DNA from: Algoriphagus ornithinivorans
Lineage (GTDB): Bacteria; Bacteroidota; Bacteroidia; Cytophagales; Cyclobacteriaceae
DNA: 64,000 bases
NCBI RefSeq assembly: GCF_900115305.1
Contig: NZ_FOVW01000001.1
Coordinates: forward strand, 62,001 to 126,000
Reading direction: 5' to 3'
The stretch's first letter is position 1; the number at the start of each line of letters is the position of its first letter. The notes under the pieces are model-generated. The model saw only the letters and a program-made list of their open reading frames with translations, was not told where the DNA came from and made no database searches. Shown piece after piece: positions 8,481-17,058 of this stretch. A program made the position numbers and the translations under genes.

Positions 8481-9061
8481 ATAACGGAAAAGCGGTAGAG
8501 GAAAAACCCTCCGAAATCCCATTAGGTGCTGATTCTATTAAGGGGAAAACTACTCCTGTTCAGAAAACAATCTCGATTCCAACCAGTCTCTCTCAGACCA
8601 AAAAACTGGTCAAAGAGTTTGAACAAAAAAATACCCATGCTGCAAAACAGGCAGAGGATTTAGTAGAGTTTGTTTCTACCGTGGAGACTACTAAGCCTTT
8701 GACTCAGGAACTCCTAGATCAGCATTTACCTCAGGTTTTAGAGCATTTCAAAAAGCAAGGGAAAAGTCTGGAATTGGCCATTCTCAATCAACCAATCAAG
8801 GTAAAGGAGAATGAAATGATCTTGGAAGTGATGGGTCATGTGCAAGAAGAAAGAGCTCATTCCATGCGTCAGGAGTTAATGACCCTGATAAGAAACTTAA
8901 CTGGTGCAGGAAAATTCCAGCTATCCTTGGAAGTCAAGGAAGAAATCGAAACTGCCAAAAATAAACTTTATACGAGTTCGGATAAATTCAATTATTTGTT
9001 GGAAAAGCATCCAGCTTTAAATGAGTTCAGAAAGAAGTTTGGACTGGAGACTGATTTTTAA
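8471..9061 (+). CDS. dnaX: DnaX tau-specific C-terminal extension (minus-one frame)
   Basis: This frame continues the clamp loader beyond the A10 run and has no stop until 9061. It adds a Lys/Glu/Pro/Thr-rich linker (about 70 residues) and a conserved-looking helical C-terminal domain (from about 8678, starting near TTKPLTQELLDQHLP). In other bacteria this part of tau binds DnaB and the polymerase core. With slippage the full protein is about 575 residues. The first ATG-like start in this frame would be internal (GTG at 8681), and I see no ribosome-binding signal there, so independent translation is less likely than frameshift. The stop overlaps the convergent DUF3078 gene. Confidence 0.8.
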   Translation, partial: KSLNNGKAVEEKPSEIPLGADSIKGKTTPVQKTISIPTSLSQTKKLVKEFEQKNTHAAKQAEDLVEFVSTVETTKPLTQELLDQHLPQVLEHFKKQGKSLELAILNQPIKVKENEMILEVMGHVQEERAHSMRQELMTLIRNLTGAGKFQLSLEVKEEIETAKNKLYTSSDKFNYLLEKHPALNEFRKKFGLETDF

Positions 9062-10050
9062 AAATCCAGAGAGATTCCAAAATTGATCAGGTTTTGCAAC
9101 TGTATAGCCTGTTTGGATGTGCCATCATCCTGCTTGATAAATACCTCCTCATCGTAGATTAGGACCGTTTCAATCCTTGTGGAAATGTATTTATTGACTT
9201 TCATTCGGATTGAAGAATTAAAGTTGACTACCATATTTCCAAATCTTTCATAATTGGAAAAGAGGTTAAGATCTGCCTTCCAATTGACATTTTCCATCAA
9301 GGAAATATCGGCGACAGAGGTGGCCAAAGACATCCCTGCTTCAGCTCTTACATTTTCTCCGGGCGTAACACCAAAAGCTCCAACATTACTGAGCGAGTCA
9401 TTCATGACAATGGTAAATCGACCCGTGAAAGGTGAAAGGATGACCGATAGCTTGCCTTTGTTTGGATAGGTTTTTCTATAATTCAAACCAGTGGAAGACT
9501 GGACATATCCTGGAGAAAGCAGGTCCGATATTTTGGTTCTCAAATCGTTTTCACTTCCAGCCGGCCTGCTATACTTGAAACCTTCTAACAACTGAGTTCG
9601 GGCATCAATCTGAGTGGATAAGTAGAGTTTTTCTGAAATCTCCCGTCCGTAATTGCTGACAAATATGAAGTTGTCATTGGTCTTTCTGGTTTGAAAAGCT
9701 CTATCTGTCTGCCTGTTAAAACCTAGATTGATATTCAACTGCGTGTCCCAGACCTTTTTGTCTTTTTTGTAGTTGGCATAAAGGGAAACTCCTGTATTGA
9801 GGGCGAATGAACTCGTACCACCGGCTGCCCAGTTGCTCAAAGTAGACTGGACAATATTTAGATTGTAATTACCTCCGGTTTTCCAGAAAACTTCCTTGAC
9901 AGGCTCATCAATCAATAAGGAATCACCAAGCATCAACAGTGTATCCCCGTTGATCAGAACAGTATCTGGAATGATCTGTATATCTTGAGCTAAAATCTTT
10001 CCGCTCAGGAGGAAAACCAAAAGTCCTGCTAGGAGAAGTAATCTGGGCAT
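9058..10050 (-). CDS. DUF3078 domain protein, probable outer-membrane beta-barrel
   Basis: An exported protein of the Bacteroidota family DUF3078, function unknown. The chosen start at 10050 gives a signal peptide (MPRLLLLAGLLVFLLSGKILA, then Q-D); the longer frame from 10131 would add a hydrophilic stretch and overlap the upstream transglycosylase gene. Characteristic family words follow: WKTGGNYNLNIVQSTLSNWAAGG and repeated alternating strands such as LNINLGFNRQTD, ending in a Phe (ISLDF), as barrels of the outer membrane often do. It starts 15 bp after the transglycosylase stop, so the two are probably co-transcribed. Its stop overlaps the dnaX tau stop by 4 bp. Confidence 0.8.
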   Translation of the reverse strand: MPRLLLLAGLLVFLLSGKILAQDIQIIPDTVLINGDTLLMLGDSLLIDEPVKEVFWKTGGNYNLNIVQSTLSNWAAGGTSSFALNTGVSLYANYKKDKKVWDTQLNINLGFNRQTDRAFQTRKTNDNFIFVSNYGREISEKLYLSTQIDARTQLLEGFKYSRPAGSENDLRTKISDLLSPGYVQSSTGLNYRKTYPNKGKLSVILSPFTGRFTIVMNDSLSNVGAFGVTPGENVRAEAGMSLATSVADISLMENVNWKADLNLFSNYERFGNMVVNFNSSIRMKVNKYISTRIETVLIYDEEVFIKQDDGTSKQAIQLQNLINFGISLDF

Positions 10051-10064
10051 GAAAAAGGTCGAAA

Positions 10065-11675
10065 TCAGGGCTTGAAGATAGTTAATTTCTGTCCAACGCT
10101 GATAATGTTCTGGCTTCCGATTTGGTTCCAAGATTTCAGCTGATCTACTGTAACGCCGTATTTTTTACTTATTGCATATAGCGTTTCTCCAGGAGATACT
10201 GTATGAGTCATTTTACTTGGCGTATTGCTGTAGCTAGGCTCAGGATCTTGGGTAGAAGAATAATTGACAGGAGCAGTCTGATTTTGAGACTGTGGCTCCG
10301 GGTCTGATTGAGCCACTCTAACAGGAGTTGATGAAGGTACAGTGACAACTGGAATTTCTTCCCCTCTTTTTCTGTGTTCCTGCAGGCTCAAGACCATTCC
10401 TGCCTTCAAATCCTCATCCCTTCTGATTCTGTTTTTTGCCTTCAAAGCTGAAAGCTTGATTCCATATTTTTGAGAAATACTCCAAAGAGTTTCTCCTGGC
10501 TGGACAATATGAGTTTCAATTTCAGCTTTAGACTTTTTCTTTTCAGTGTAATAATATTTTCCGGCTTCTACTTTTTCTTCCGGATCCAAGTCATTCAGTT
10601 TTCTGAATTTCTTCTCTTTAATTCCGATTTTATCGGCAAATTTTTCCAAGGAAGTCGTATTTGCGGCTAAAACACCATCCAACTCGTTGACAGTAATCTG
10701 ATCAGGCTGAGTAGCCTTGGTGGTATTCCCTGAAATTCTAGGGTAAGAGTTGGCCTGCTTATAAGCCGGATAATATTTTTCCTCGGCTTTACTTTTTTGA
10801 CTTGGTTTGGTCTGGCTAGGCTGTGACTCGATCACAGCAGGTTTGTAGTCCAATTTTCCTTCCTGGATATAAACCAAAGAAAATCCTCTGCCGGCCGGAA
10901 TTTTTCCGTTGACAGCCCACTTATTCATCTCTTTTAGATGCTCTTCGGAGACCTGGTATTTTTTTGCAAGCTCCTTGAGCGAGGTGGGACCTTGTACCTG
11001 CACTTCAACCAAGCGCTGAGAGTTGCTCACCAGCATTCCTCCTATTTGGTTTTCAAACGCGACTTTGTGAGCAAGGAATTTTTTAAAATACCAGTGAGAA
11101 TTTCTATCAATATCAATGATTCGCTGACTATTATATCGGTTTCCAAAATAAGCTTTAGCACCGCCTAAGCCCATTTGATAAGAAACCAAGGCACACATCC
11201 AATTATCAAAAGTGTTGTTATGCTTTTTTAAATAAAGGGCTGCTCCACGAGTGGAGTTCACTATATTTTTTCTGTCATCTATTTGGCTATCCACTCTCAA
11301 AAAGACTTCCTCTGCGGTGCCTTGCTTAAACTGCCAAAAGCCTACCGCATTGGAGGTTGAGACTGCATCAGGGATCAAACCACTTTCCTGAATCACTAGG
11401 TATTTTAGATCCAAAGGAACTCCAACGCTTCTGAGCTCCCGTTCTACGATTGGCATGTAAAGATTTACCCGCTCCAGCTTTACTTTGAAGTAGCTGGGGT
11501 TTCGGTACAAGGCATCAACATCTAATTGAATTTCTCTTCTAGCCTGAGGATTGATGCGGATAATCATGTCTGCAAATTCCATCTCCGCGGGCACCTGTGG
11601 AATCTGTGCCAGAATAGGAGTGGAAGCTAAAAGGAAGCAGGAAAAAATGAAAAATTGTAAACTTTTGAAATTCAT
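10065..11675 (-). CDS. Membrane-bound lytic murein transglycosylase (MltD-like) with LysM repeats
   Basis: A secreted peptidoglycan-cleaving enzyme forming 1,6-anhydro-muropeptides. Signal peptide residues 1-23 (ending ILA-Q). An SLT goose-lysozyme-like domain covers about 75-200, with catalytic Glu97 in VIQESGL and the downstream AVGFWQF and Y-Q-M-G-L-G motifs. C-terminal LysM modules bind glycan: clear ones begin at HIVQPGETLWSIS and HTVSPGETLYAIS, with weaker related segments before them. A Lys/Ser/Gln/Pro-rich linker separates the parts. Domain order matches MltD, without a lipoprotein cysteine. It precedes the DUF3078 gene by 14 bp. Confidence 0.9.
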   Translation of the reverse strand: MNFKSLQFFIFSCFLLASTPILAQIPQVPAEMEFADMIIRINPQARREIQLDVDALYRNPSYFKVKLERVNLYMPIVERELRSVGVPLDLKYLVIQESGLIPDAVSTSNAVGFWQFKQGTAEEVFLRVDSQIDDRKNIVNSTRGAALYLKKHNNTFDNWMCALVSYQMGLGGAKAYFGNRYNSQRIIDIDRNSHWYFKKFLAHKVAFENQIGGMLVSNSQRLVEVQVQGPTSLKELAKKYQVSEEHLKEMNKWAVNGKIPAGRGFSLVYIQEGKLDYKPAVIESQPSQTKPSQKSKAEEKYYPAYKQANSYPRISGNTTKATQPDQITVNELDGVLAANTTSLEKFADKIGIKEKKFRKLNDLDPEEKVEAGKYYYTEKKKSKAEIETHIVQPGETLWSISQKYGIKLSALKAKNRIRRDEDLKAGMVLSLQEHRKRGEEIPVVTVPSSTPVRVAQSDPEPQSQNQTAPVNYSSTQDPEPSYSNTPSKMTHTVSPGETLYAISKKYGVTVDQLKSWNQIGSQNIISVGQKLTIFKP

Positions 11676-11734
11676 GCTCGGTCGTCTTCTGATATCAGCC
11701 CTGCATGAGCAAAAATGATTCCCATTTTATGAAA

Positions 11735-12379
11735 TCACAGTTTTCTTGCCATTAAGATTCCATCTCTGATGGGTAAAATACTGTTTTCTACTCGGGAATC
11801 TTGGTGAACCTTCCGATTGAAATCCAATATAGCCTCGGTGTCTTTATCTAATTTTTTTCTTCCTTCTGGCAATACTTTTCCAGACCAAAGTACATTATCT
11901 GCCAAAACGATACCCCCTGAAGGCATTTTATCGATCACCAAGTCGTAATAACTAGAATAATTGAATTTGTCAGCATCTATGAAAACCAGGTCAAATGGAC
12001 CTTCCAAACTAGGAATAATATCCAGGGCGTTGCCTAATCTGTAGTCTATTTGTGAAGCAAGACCACTTTCTTCAAAAAATCCCCGGACCATGGTCTCCAG
12101 CTCATCATTGATATCAAGAGTTATCAGCTTTCCTCCTTCAGCCAGTCCTCTTGCCATACAAATTCCTGAATACCCAGTGTAAGTTCCTATTTCCAAAATC
12201 GTATTTGGACGAAGCATTTTTACAAACAGCTCCAGGATTTTTCCCTGTAAATGCCCCGAAATCATTCTAGGCATCAGGACTTTGGCCTGAGTTTCCCGGA
12301 CAATTTTTTTCAAAAGAGCGTCCTCTTCTGAAGTATGGTATTCACAATAGGCTAATAATTCGGGATCTATAAACTCCAT
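11735..12379 (-). CDS. SAM-dependent O-methyltransferase (family 3)
   Basis: A class I methyltransferase related to caffeoyl-CoA/catechol O-methyltransferases. Motif I ILEIGTYTGYSG (61-72) binds SAM; LITLDIND (about 101-108) holds the acidic ribose ligand; FDLVFIDADKFNY (about 128-140) carries the metal/catalytic Asp; VLADNVLWSG is the typical later motif. Length 214 is normal. The gene begins one base before the end of the M16 protease gene region (gap 1 bp), so the two are one operon. The substrate is not evident; bacterial members act on small catechol-like compounds. Confidence 0.9.
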   Translation of the reverse strand: MEFIDPELLAYCEYHTSEEDALLKKIVRETQAKVLMPRMISGHLQGKILELFVKMLRPNTILEIGTYTGYSGICMARGLAEGGKLITLDINDELETMVRGFFEESGLASQIDYRLGNALDIIPSLEGPFDLVFIDADKFNYSSYYDLVIDKMPSGGIVLADNVLWSGKVLPEGRKKLDKDTEAILDFNRKVHQDSRVENSILPIRDGILMARKL

Positions 12380-12380
12380 T

Positions 12381-13607
12381 TTAATTCGGTAAATAGGTGA
12401 GGTAGCTGAGTTGCTCTGGATTAAAAATTTCCTCGGCTATTGCTAATACCTCTTCTGCTGTGGTGCTTCTTATTTGCTCAAAGATACGTTCCAAAGGGTC
12501 TATTTTCCCATGATCGATCAGACTTTTGCCAAATACAAGCATCAACGCGGCATAATTTTCCTCTGCCATTGCCATTTGTCCAATAGCCTGCTCCTTAGCC
12601 ATATGAAGTTGCATAGTCCCCAGCTTTTTGGTCCTGAGCTTATGCAATTCACGGTGGACAATCTGAGTGGATTTTTTTAAGGTCTTTTCTTCTGTACCAA
12701 AAAATATCCCAAAGAAGCCGGTATCTGAAAATGGCTGATAACTGGATTCAATGCTATACACATAGCCGTATTTTTCCCTTAAAGCCAGGTTGAGCCTGCT
12801 GTTCATGCTAGGCCCTCCCAAAATATTATTGAGAAGAAAAAGCTTATACCGGTTGGGGTCATGCTGTGAATAAGCTGGTCTGCCTAAGGCACAAAGAGAT
12901 TGAGTAATGTCCCTGTTTATGGTTTTGACTTGAGGCACATAAGTGTGAAATGCACTCCTGGCATAAAGCGTCCTTTTGGGTTGGATTTCCGACAAAGGAC
13001 CTTCAATTGCCTTTAATGCCTTAGAAAAGGAAATGTTTCCTACGATTGAAAAGACTACCTGTGAAGTGTCAAGCCTTGTGGATATAAAATCAAAAAAATC
13101 CTGCTGGCTGAATTTAGAAACAGTTTCTTCAGTACCAAGAATATTTCTTCCCAAGGAGTGGTTTTCAAATACCAAAGCATCCAGCTCATCCTGAATAGAG
13201 TCATCAGGAGAATCTCTATACATAGACATTTCTTCCAGGATTACTTGGCGTTCTTTCTCTATTTCTTTGGTAGGAAAAGTGCTGTTGAATGTGATGTCGA
13301 ACAACAAGTCAGCTGCCTTGGAATAATGCTCTTTGAGCACCGATGCATAGAAACAGATTTTTTCTTTGGTGGTATAGGCATTCAGCTCTCCTCCCAAAGA
13401 CTCCAGGCGATTGATGATGTGAAAGGTTTTCCTTTTCTTGGTTCCCTTGAAAGCCATATGCTCCCAAAAGTGGGCTAAACCTTCCTGTTCTTTGGTTTCA
13501 TCCCGACTGCCTATATTTAAGACAAATCCGCAATGCACAAGTCGTGTATGTGTGACTTCCTGATGGACTATGCGGATACCGTTGGCTAGTTCTTTAATTT
13601 GATACAT
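12381..13607 (-). CDS. M16-family zinc peptidase
   Basis: A pitrilysin/insulinase-type metallopeptidase of the processing-peptidase kind. The inverted zinc motif HFWEH (His46, Glu49, His50) is followed by the distal Glu about 76 residues later (ILEEMSMYRD, Glu125/126), giving HxxEH-x(about 75)-E. The inactive-like second lobe contains the GGPSMNSRLNLALREKYGYVYSI segment typical of the family. No signal peptide is seen, so it is likely cytoplasmic. At 408 aa it is a single two-lobe unit that would dimerise. It is followed after 1 bp by the O-methyltransferase gene. Confidence 0.93.
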   Translation of the reverse strand: MYQIKELANGIRIVHQEVTHTRLVHCGFVLNIGSRDETKEQEGLAHFWEHMAFKGTKKRKTFHIINRLESLGGELNAYTTKEKICFYASVLKEHYSKAADLLFDITFNSTFPTKEIEKERQVILEEMSMYRDSPDDSIQDELDALVFENHSLGRNILGTEETVSKFSQQDFFDFISTRLDTSQVVFSIVGNISFSKALKAIEGPLSEIQPKRTLYARSAFHTYVPQVKTINRDITQSLCALGRPAYSQHDPNRYKLFLLNNILGGPSMNSRLNLALREKYGYVYSIESSYQPFSDTGFFGIFFGTEEKTLKKSTQIVHRELHKLRTKKLGTMQLHMAKEQAIGQMAMAEENYAALMLVFGKSLIDHGKIDPLERIFEQIRSTTAEEVLAIAEEIFNPEQLSYLTYLPN

Positions 13608-13758
13608 CTTAACTCTTTGAATTGAAGGTAGTAAAAATTCTACCTTTTAAACTCCCTACGAATAATGTTAAGTTTGTCTATCGAAGTTCAATTTTGGTTC
13701 TTATAAACAAGGAAATTCTAAAAAAGGTAATCCTTAAGAAATTAAATCTAGAGATTTT

Positions 13759-15048
13759 ATGAAATATACACCTTTACCATCGGCTTTGTATGTAAAAAAC
13801 AGGGCAAAGCTTGCAGCAAAAATGGCAAAAAATTCTGTTGCAGTTCTCAATTCCAATGACATCATGCCTACCAATGCGGATGGTACGATGAGATTTAGGC
13901 AAAACAATGATCTTTTTTACTTATCAGGGATTGATCAGGAGGAAAGTATCTTATTAATTGCCCCGGACTGCCCTAATCCTTCCATGAGGGAAGTGTTGTT
14001 TTTGCGAGAAACAAACGAGCACATAGCCATTTGGGAAGGACATAAGTACACGAAGGAAGAGGCTCAGGAAGCGTCTGGCATCGAGAATATACAGTGGCTT
14101 GCAAATTTTGATCAGGTATTTAATACAGTGATGGCTTTATCAGAGCAGATTTATTTGAATACCAATGAACATCTGAGAGCAGGAGTAGTGGTTGAGACAA
14201 GGGATGCCAGATTTATCAAAACCTGCAAGGAAAGATTTCCACTTCATGAATACGAAAGACTAGCGCCTATTATGCATGAGCTGAGAGGGGCTAAAGAACC
14301 AGCAGAAATAGATCAATTGCAGATTGCTTGTGATATCACAGAGAAGGGTTTTAGAAGAATCCTCAATTTCGTTAAACCAGGAGTAACAGAATTTGAAATT
14401 GAAGCCGAATACCTACATGAATTTGTAAGAAATAGGAGTAAGGGTTTTGCCTATGAACCCATCATAGCATCTGGTGCATCCGCTTGTGTACTTCATTACA
14501 TCGAAAACAACAAAGCTTGCCAAGATGGAGACTTGTTGCTTATGGATGTCGGGGCAGAGTATGGAAACTACAATGCAGATATGACGAGAACTATACCTGT
14601 TAGTGGCCGATTTACAGAAAGGCAAAAGGCAGTGTACAATGCAGTATTAAGAGTGCAAAAGCAGGCGATGAATATGCTTAGACCTGGAGTGACTATCCAG
14701 GATTACCACAAGGAAGTTGGCTTGATCATGCAATCCGAATTGATAGGTTTGGGTTTGATTGATATGACGGATGTAAAAAATCAGGATCCGAATTGGCCTG
14801 CTTATAAAAAGTATTTTATGCACGGAACTTCCCATCATTTAGGCCTAGATGTGCATGATGTAGGTACTATGCACGGGCCTATCACTCCGAGGATGGTATT
14901 TACTGTTGAGCCTGGAATATATATTCGAGAAGAAGGAATTGGTATTCGATTGGAAAATAATATTGTGATACAGAAAGATGGATATTTCGACCTGATGCGG
15001 AATATTCCAATCGAAGCCGATGAAATTGAGGAGATAATGAATTCTTAA
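13759..15048 (+). CDS. pepP: Xaa-Pro aminopeptidase (M24B)
   Basis: A dimetal pita-bread peptidase removing N-terminal residues ahead of proline. The N-terminal AMP_N domain (1-165) includes the FRQNNDLFYLSGID block. The metal ligands are all visible: Asp263 in LLMDVG, Asp274 in NADMTRT, His359 in HGTSHHLG, Glu384 in TVEPGIYI and Glu399 in RLENNIVI. Length 429 matches E. coli PepP (441). It is divergent from the M16 peptidase gene, with about 150 bp between starts, and ends in a strong terminator shared with the convergent endonuclease-fold gene. Confidence 0.93.
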   Translation: MKYTPLPSALYVKNRAKLAAKMAKNSVAVLNSNDIMPTNADGTMRFRQNNDLFYLSGIDQEESILLIAPDCPNPSMREVLFLRETNEHIAIWEGHKYTKEEAQEASGIENIQWLANFDQVFNTVMALSEQIYLNTNEHLRAGVVVETRDARFIKTCKERFPLHEYERLAPIMHELRGAKEPAEIDQLQIACDITEKGFRRILNFVKPGVTEFEIEAEYLHEFVRNRSKGFAYEPIIASGASACVLHYIENNKACQDGDLLLMDVGAEYGNYNADMTRTIPVSGRFTERQKAVYNAVLRVQKQAMNMLRPGVTIQDYHKEVGLIMQSELIGLGLIDMTDVKNQDPNWPAYKKYFMHGTSHHLGLDVHDVGTMHGPITPRMVFTVEPGIYIREEGIGIRLENNIVIQKDGYFDLMRNIPIEADEIEEIMNS

Positions 15049-15063
15049 AAAATCTTCTGAATG

Positions 15064-15103
15064 ATGCCCCCAAAACTTGAGACAAGTCTTGGGGGCATTT
15101 TTA
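15064..15103. terminator. Bidirectional terminator
   Basis: A 16-bp stem with one mismatch (15064-15079 with 15083-15098), GC-rich at its base, has a three-base loop and is followed by TTTTTATT. It lies between the convergent genes pepP and the EEP-family protein and can stop transcription from both sides. Confidence 0.88.
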
Positions 15104-15112
15104 TTTCCTAAC

Positions 15113-15961
15113 TTACTTCCATTGAATCTCTGCCATCACCGGAAAGTGATCGGAAGGATATTTCTTTCCATAATTGTCTGTTAATATTCCATGACGTATA
15201 ACCTTAATCGGGCCATTGACGAAGATGTGGTCAATAATTCCGTCTGGCATTTTATCCCAATCAAATCCGGTAAATGTGCCAGCCGGGCCGTACGCTGGAA
15301 TCTCAGAGATTAATCGGGCATCTTTCCAGCCAGAAGCAGAAGCGATGGTGGTATAGGCTGGGTTGTCAAGAGTCACATTAAAATCCCCCATCCAAATAAC
15401 CGGGAGTTTTTCCTGGTTGATAGCATTGATTTGTTTCAAAACCAATTTGCTGCTTTCCTCTCTGGCTTGCTGACCGATATGATCATAGTGAATATTGAAG
15501 ACATAAAAGGCCTTGCCGGATTGGTCTTTAAATTTACCCCAAGTACAAACCCGATTGAGGGCTGCGTCCCAACCTTTGCTCGGGCGCTCAGGAGTAGGGG
15601 AAAGCCAAAAAGTCCCGTGATTAAGTAGTTGATAGCGCTGAGGGTCAAAAAGAATTGCTGAAAACTCTCCCTTTTCCTCTCCGTCATCTCTTCCAACTCC
15701 TATGTAATCAAATTCCAAGTTGGACTCCAACTGCTTAACTTGATGAATCAAGCCTTCCTGAATACCGACAATTCCGATTTGATGAAATTGGATCAAAGAG
15801 ACTACATGATGCAGCCTATCCTTCCATAAATTTCCCTCGTCTCCCGGGTTATCCCAGCGAATATTGAAAGTGGCAATTTGATGTTTGTTGCTTTGGGCGA
15901 TGCTGGCTGAAGCACTTACAAATGCGAGAAAAAGACAAAGAATGATTGATTTTAACTTCAT
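15113..15961 (-). CDS. Secreted endonuclease/exonuclease/phosphatase-fold protein
   Basis: An exported member of the EEP superfamily (DNase I-like fold), which includes Mg-dependent nucleases and phosphodiesterases. Signal peptide 1-22 ends in SIA-Q. The fold motifs are complete: TFNIRWDN (Asn33), GIQEG (Glu69, metal), NIHYDHIG (His/Asp), WMGDFNV (Asp/Asn) and the final SDHFPV (Asp/His). The KGWDAALNRVCTW segment is typical of the Bacteroidota secreted group. The substrate may be nucleic acid, phospholipid or sugar phosphate; sequence alone does not tell. Confidence 0.88.
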   Translation of the reverse strand: MKLKSIILCLFLAFVSASASIAQSNKHQIATFNIRWDNPGDEGNLWKDRLHHVVSLIQFHQIGIVGIQEGLIHQVKQLESNLEFDYIGVGRDDGEEKGEFSAILFDPQRYQLLNHGTFWLSPTPERPSKGWDAALNRVCTWGKFKDQSGKAFYVFNIHYDHIGQQAREESSKLVLKQINAINQEKLPVIWMGDFNVTLDNPAYTTIASASGWKDARLISEIPAYGPAGTFTGFDWDKMPDGIIDHIFVNGPIKVIRHGILTDNYGKKYPSDHFPVMAEIQWK

Positions 15962-16023
15962 TTTGGAGGAACTATATGGTCAGAAAAGGTTTATCTATTA
16001 AAATTGAATCATAAATTGAAGAA

Positions 16024-16917
16024 ATGAAAACCATTTATCCCAAAGACCTAGCCACACAGGAATTTCACGCACTTTTACAGGGTAGTATTGCACCACGGCC
16101 GATTGCTTTTGCTTCCACCATAGATAATGTGGGAAATGTAAATTTGAGTCCCTTTAGTTTTTTTAATCTATTCAGTACTAATCCGGCTATTTTGGTTTTT
16201 TCTCCTTCCAGAAGAGTGAGAGACAATACCACCAAGCATACTTTGGAGAATGTGAAAGAGGTTCCGGAAGTAGTCATCCACGTAGTTCACTATGGGATGG
16301 TAGAGCAAATGTCTTTGGCAAGTACTGAATATCCCAGAGAGGTGGATGAATTTGTCAAGGCTGGATTTACGGCAATTCCTTCCACCGAAGTTAAGCCGCC
16401 GCGTATAAAAGAGGCGAAAGTCGCTTTTGAGTGCAAGGTGAATGAGGTGATATCCTTAGGAGATCAGGGAGGGGCTGGTAATTTGGTGATTTGTGAGGTG
16501 ATTGCAGTTCATGTAGACGAGGAGATTTTTGATGAAAATGGTGTAATTGACCCTAACAAAATTGATTTGGTAGCGAGACTTGGAGGGAATTGGTACTCCA
16601 GAACGAACGGAACCGCACTTTTTGAAATTCCCAAACCCTTAAGAACTATGGGGATTGGTGTTGATCAAATTCCTGAAGAAATCAGAAATAGCCCAGTTTT
16701 GACTGGTAATAATTTAGGGAGGTTAGGAAATGTAGAGCAGCTTCCTAATACTGAGGAAATCAAGGTTTTTGGAGAGAGTCCCATTCTGGAAGAAATGAGG
16801 TTGAGATTTAAAAATGATTATGATAGCTGGATCTATCATATCCATGAATTAGCCAAGCAATTATTGGAAAAGGGAGAAGTAGAAGCTGCCTGGAAAACAT
16901 TGCTTCAAAAGCTTTAA
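16024..16917 (+). CDS. Flavin reductase-like (DIM6/NTAB) FMN-binding protein
   Basis: A split-barrel flavoprotein of the flavoredoxin/flavin reductase-like family. The N-terminal core carries the APRPIAFASTID and NLSPFSFFNLFSTNPA motifs that hold FMN (about 23-55), followed by DNTTKHTLEN. The extra C-terminal 90 residues are the extension seen in the longer Bacteroidota members. It is cytoplasmic, with no signal. It begins 63 bp after the divergent secreted EEP gene start and is followed by a dispersed repeat. The electron partner and substrate are unknown. Confidence 0.88.
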   Translation: MKTIYPKDLATQEFHALLQGSIAPRPIAFASTIDNVGNVNLSPFSFFNLFSTNPAILVFSPSRRVRDNTTKHTLENVKEVPEVVIHVVHYGMVEQMSLASTEYPREVDEFVKAGFTAIPSTEVKPPRIKEAKVAFECKVNEVISLGDQGGAGNLVICEVIAVHVDEEIFDENGVIDPNKIDLVARLGGNWYSRTNGTALFEIPKPLRTMGIGVDQIPEEIRNSPVLTGNNLGRLGNVEQLPNTEEIKVFGESPILEEMRLRFKNDYDSWIYHIHELAKQLLEKGEVEAAWKTLLQKL

Positions 16918-16938
16918 AAATTCATAAAGCATAAAAAA

Positions 16939-17050
16939 GCTGACTCGAATGCCAATCATTTGTCAGCCTGAGCGGAGTCGAAGGATGTTTCCAGAATTAG
17001 GAATACATTTCGACTTCGCTCAATGTGACAAGGGTTCGTATAAGACAGCC
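16939..17050. repeat. Dispersed inverted repeat, copy 1
   Basis: Two arms face each other: TGTCAGCCTGAGCGGAGTCG (from 16961) and the reverse complement of TGTCACATTGAGCGAAGTCG (ending at 17030), separated by about 16 bp. Flanking GCTGACTC (16939) and GACAGCC (17044-17050) make a second, outer pair. It fills the gap between convergent flavin reductase and sppA genes, where it could also act as a terminator or mRNA-stabilising hairpin. A second copy is at 33038-33198. The GTCA-CCTGAGCGGAGTCGAAGG word is a common intergenic motif of Bacteroidota. Confidence 0.8.
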
Positions 17051-17058
17051 AATTATGC

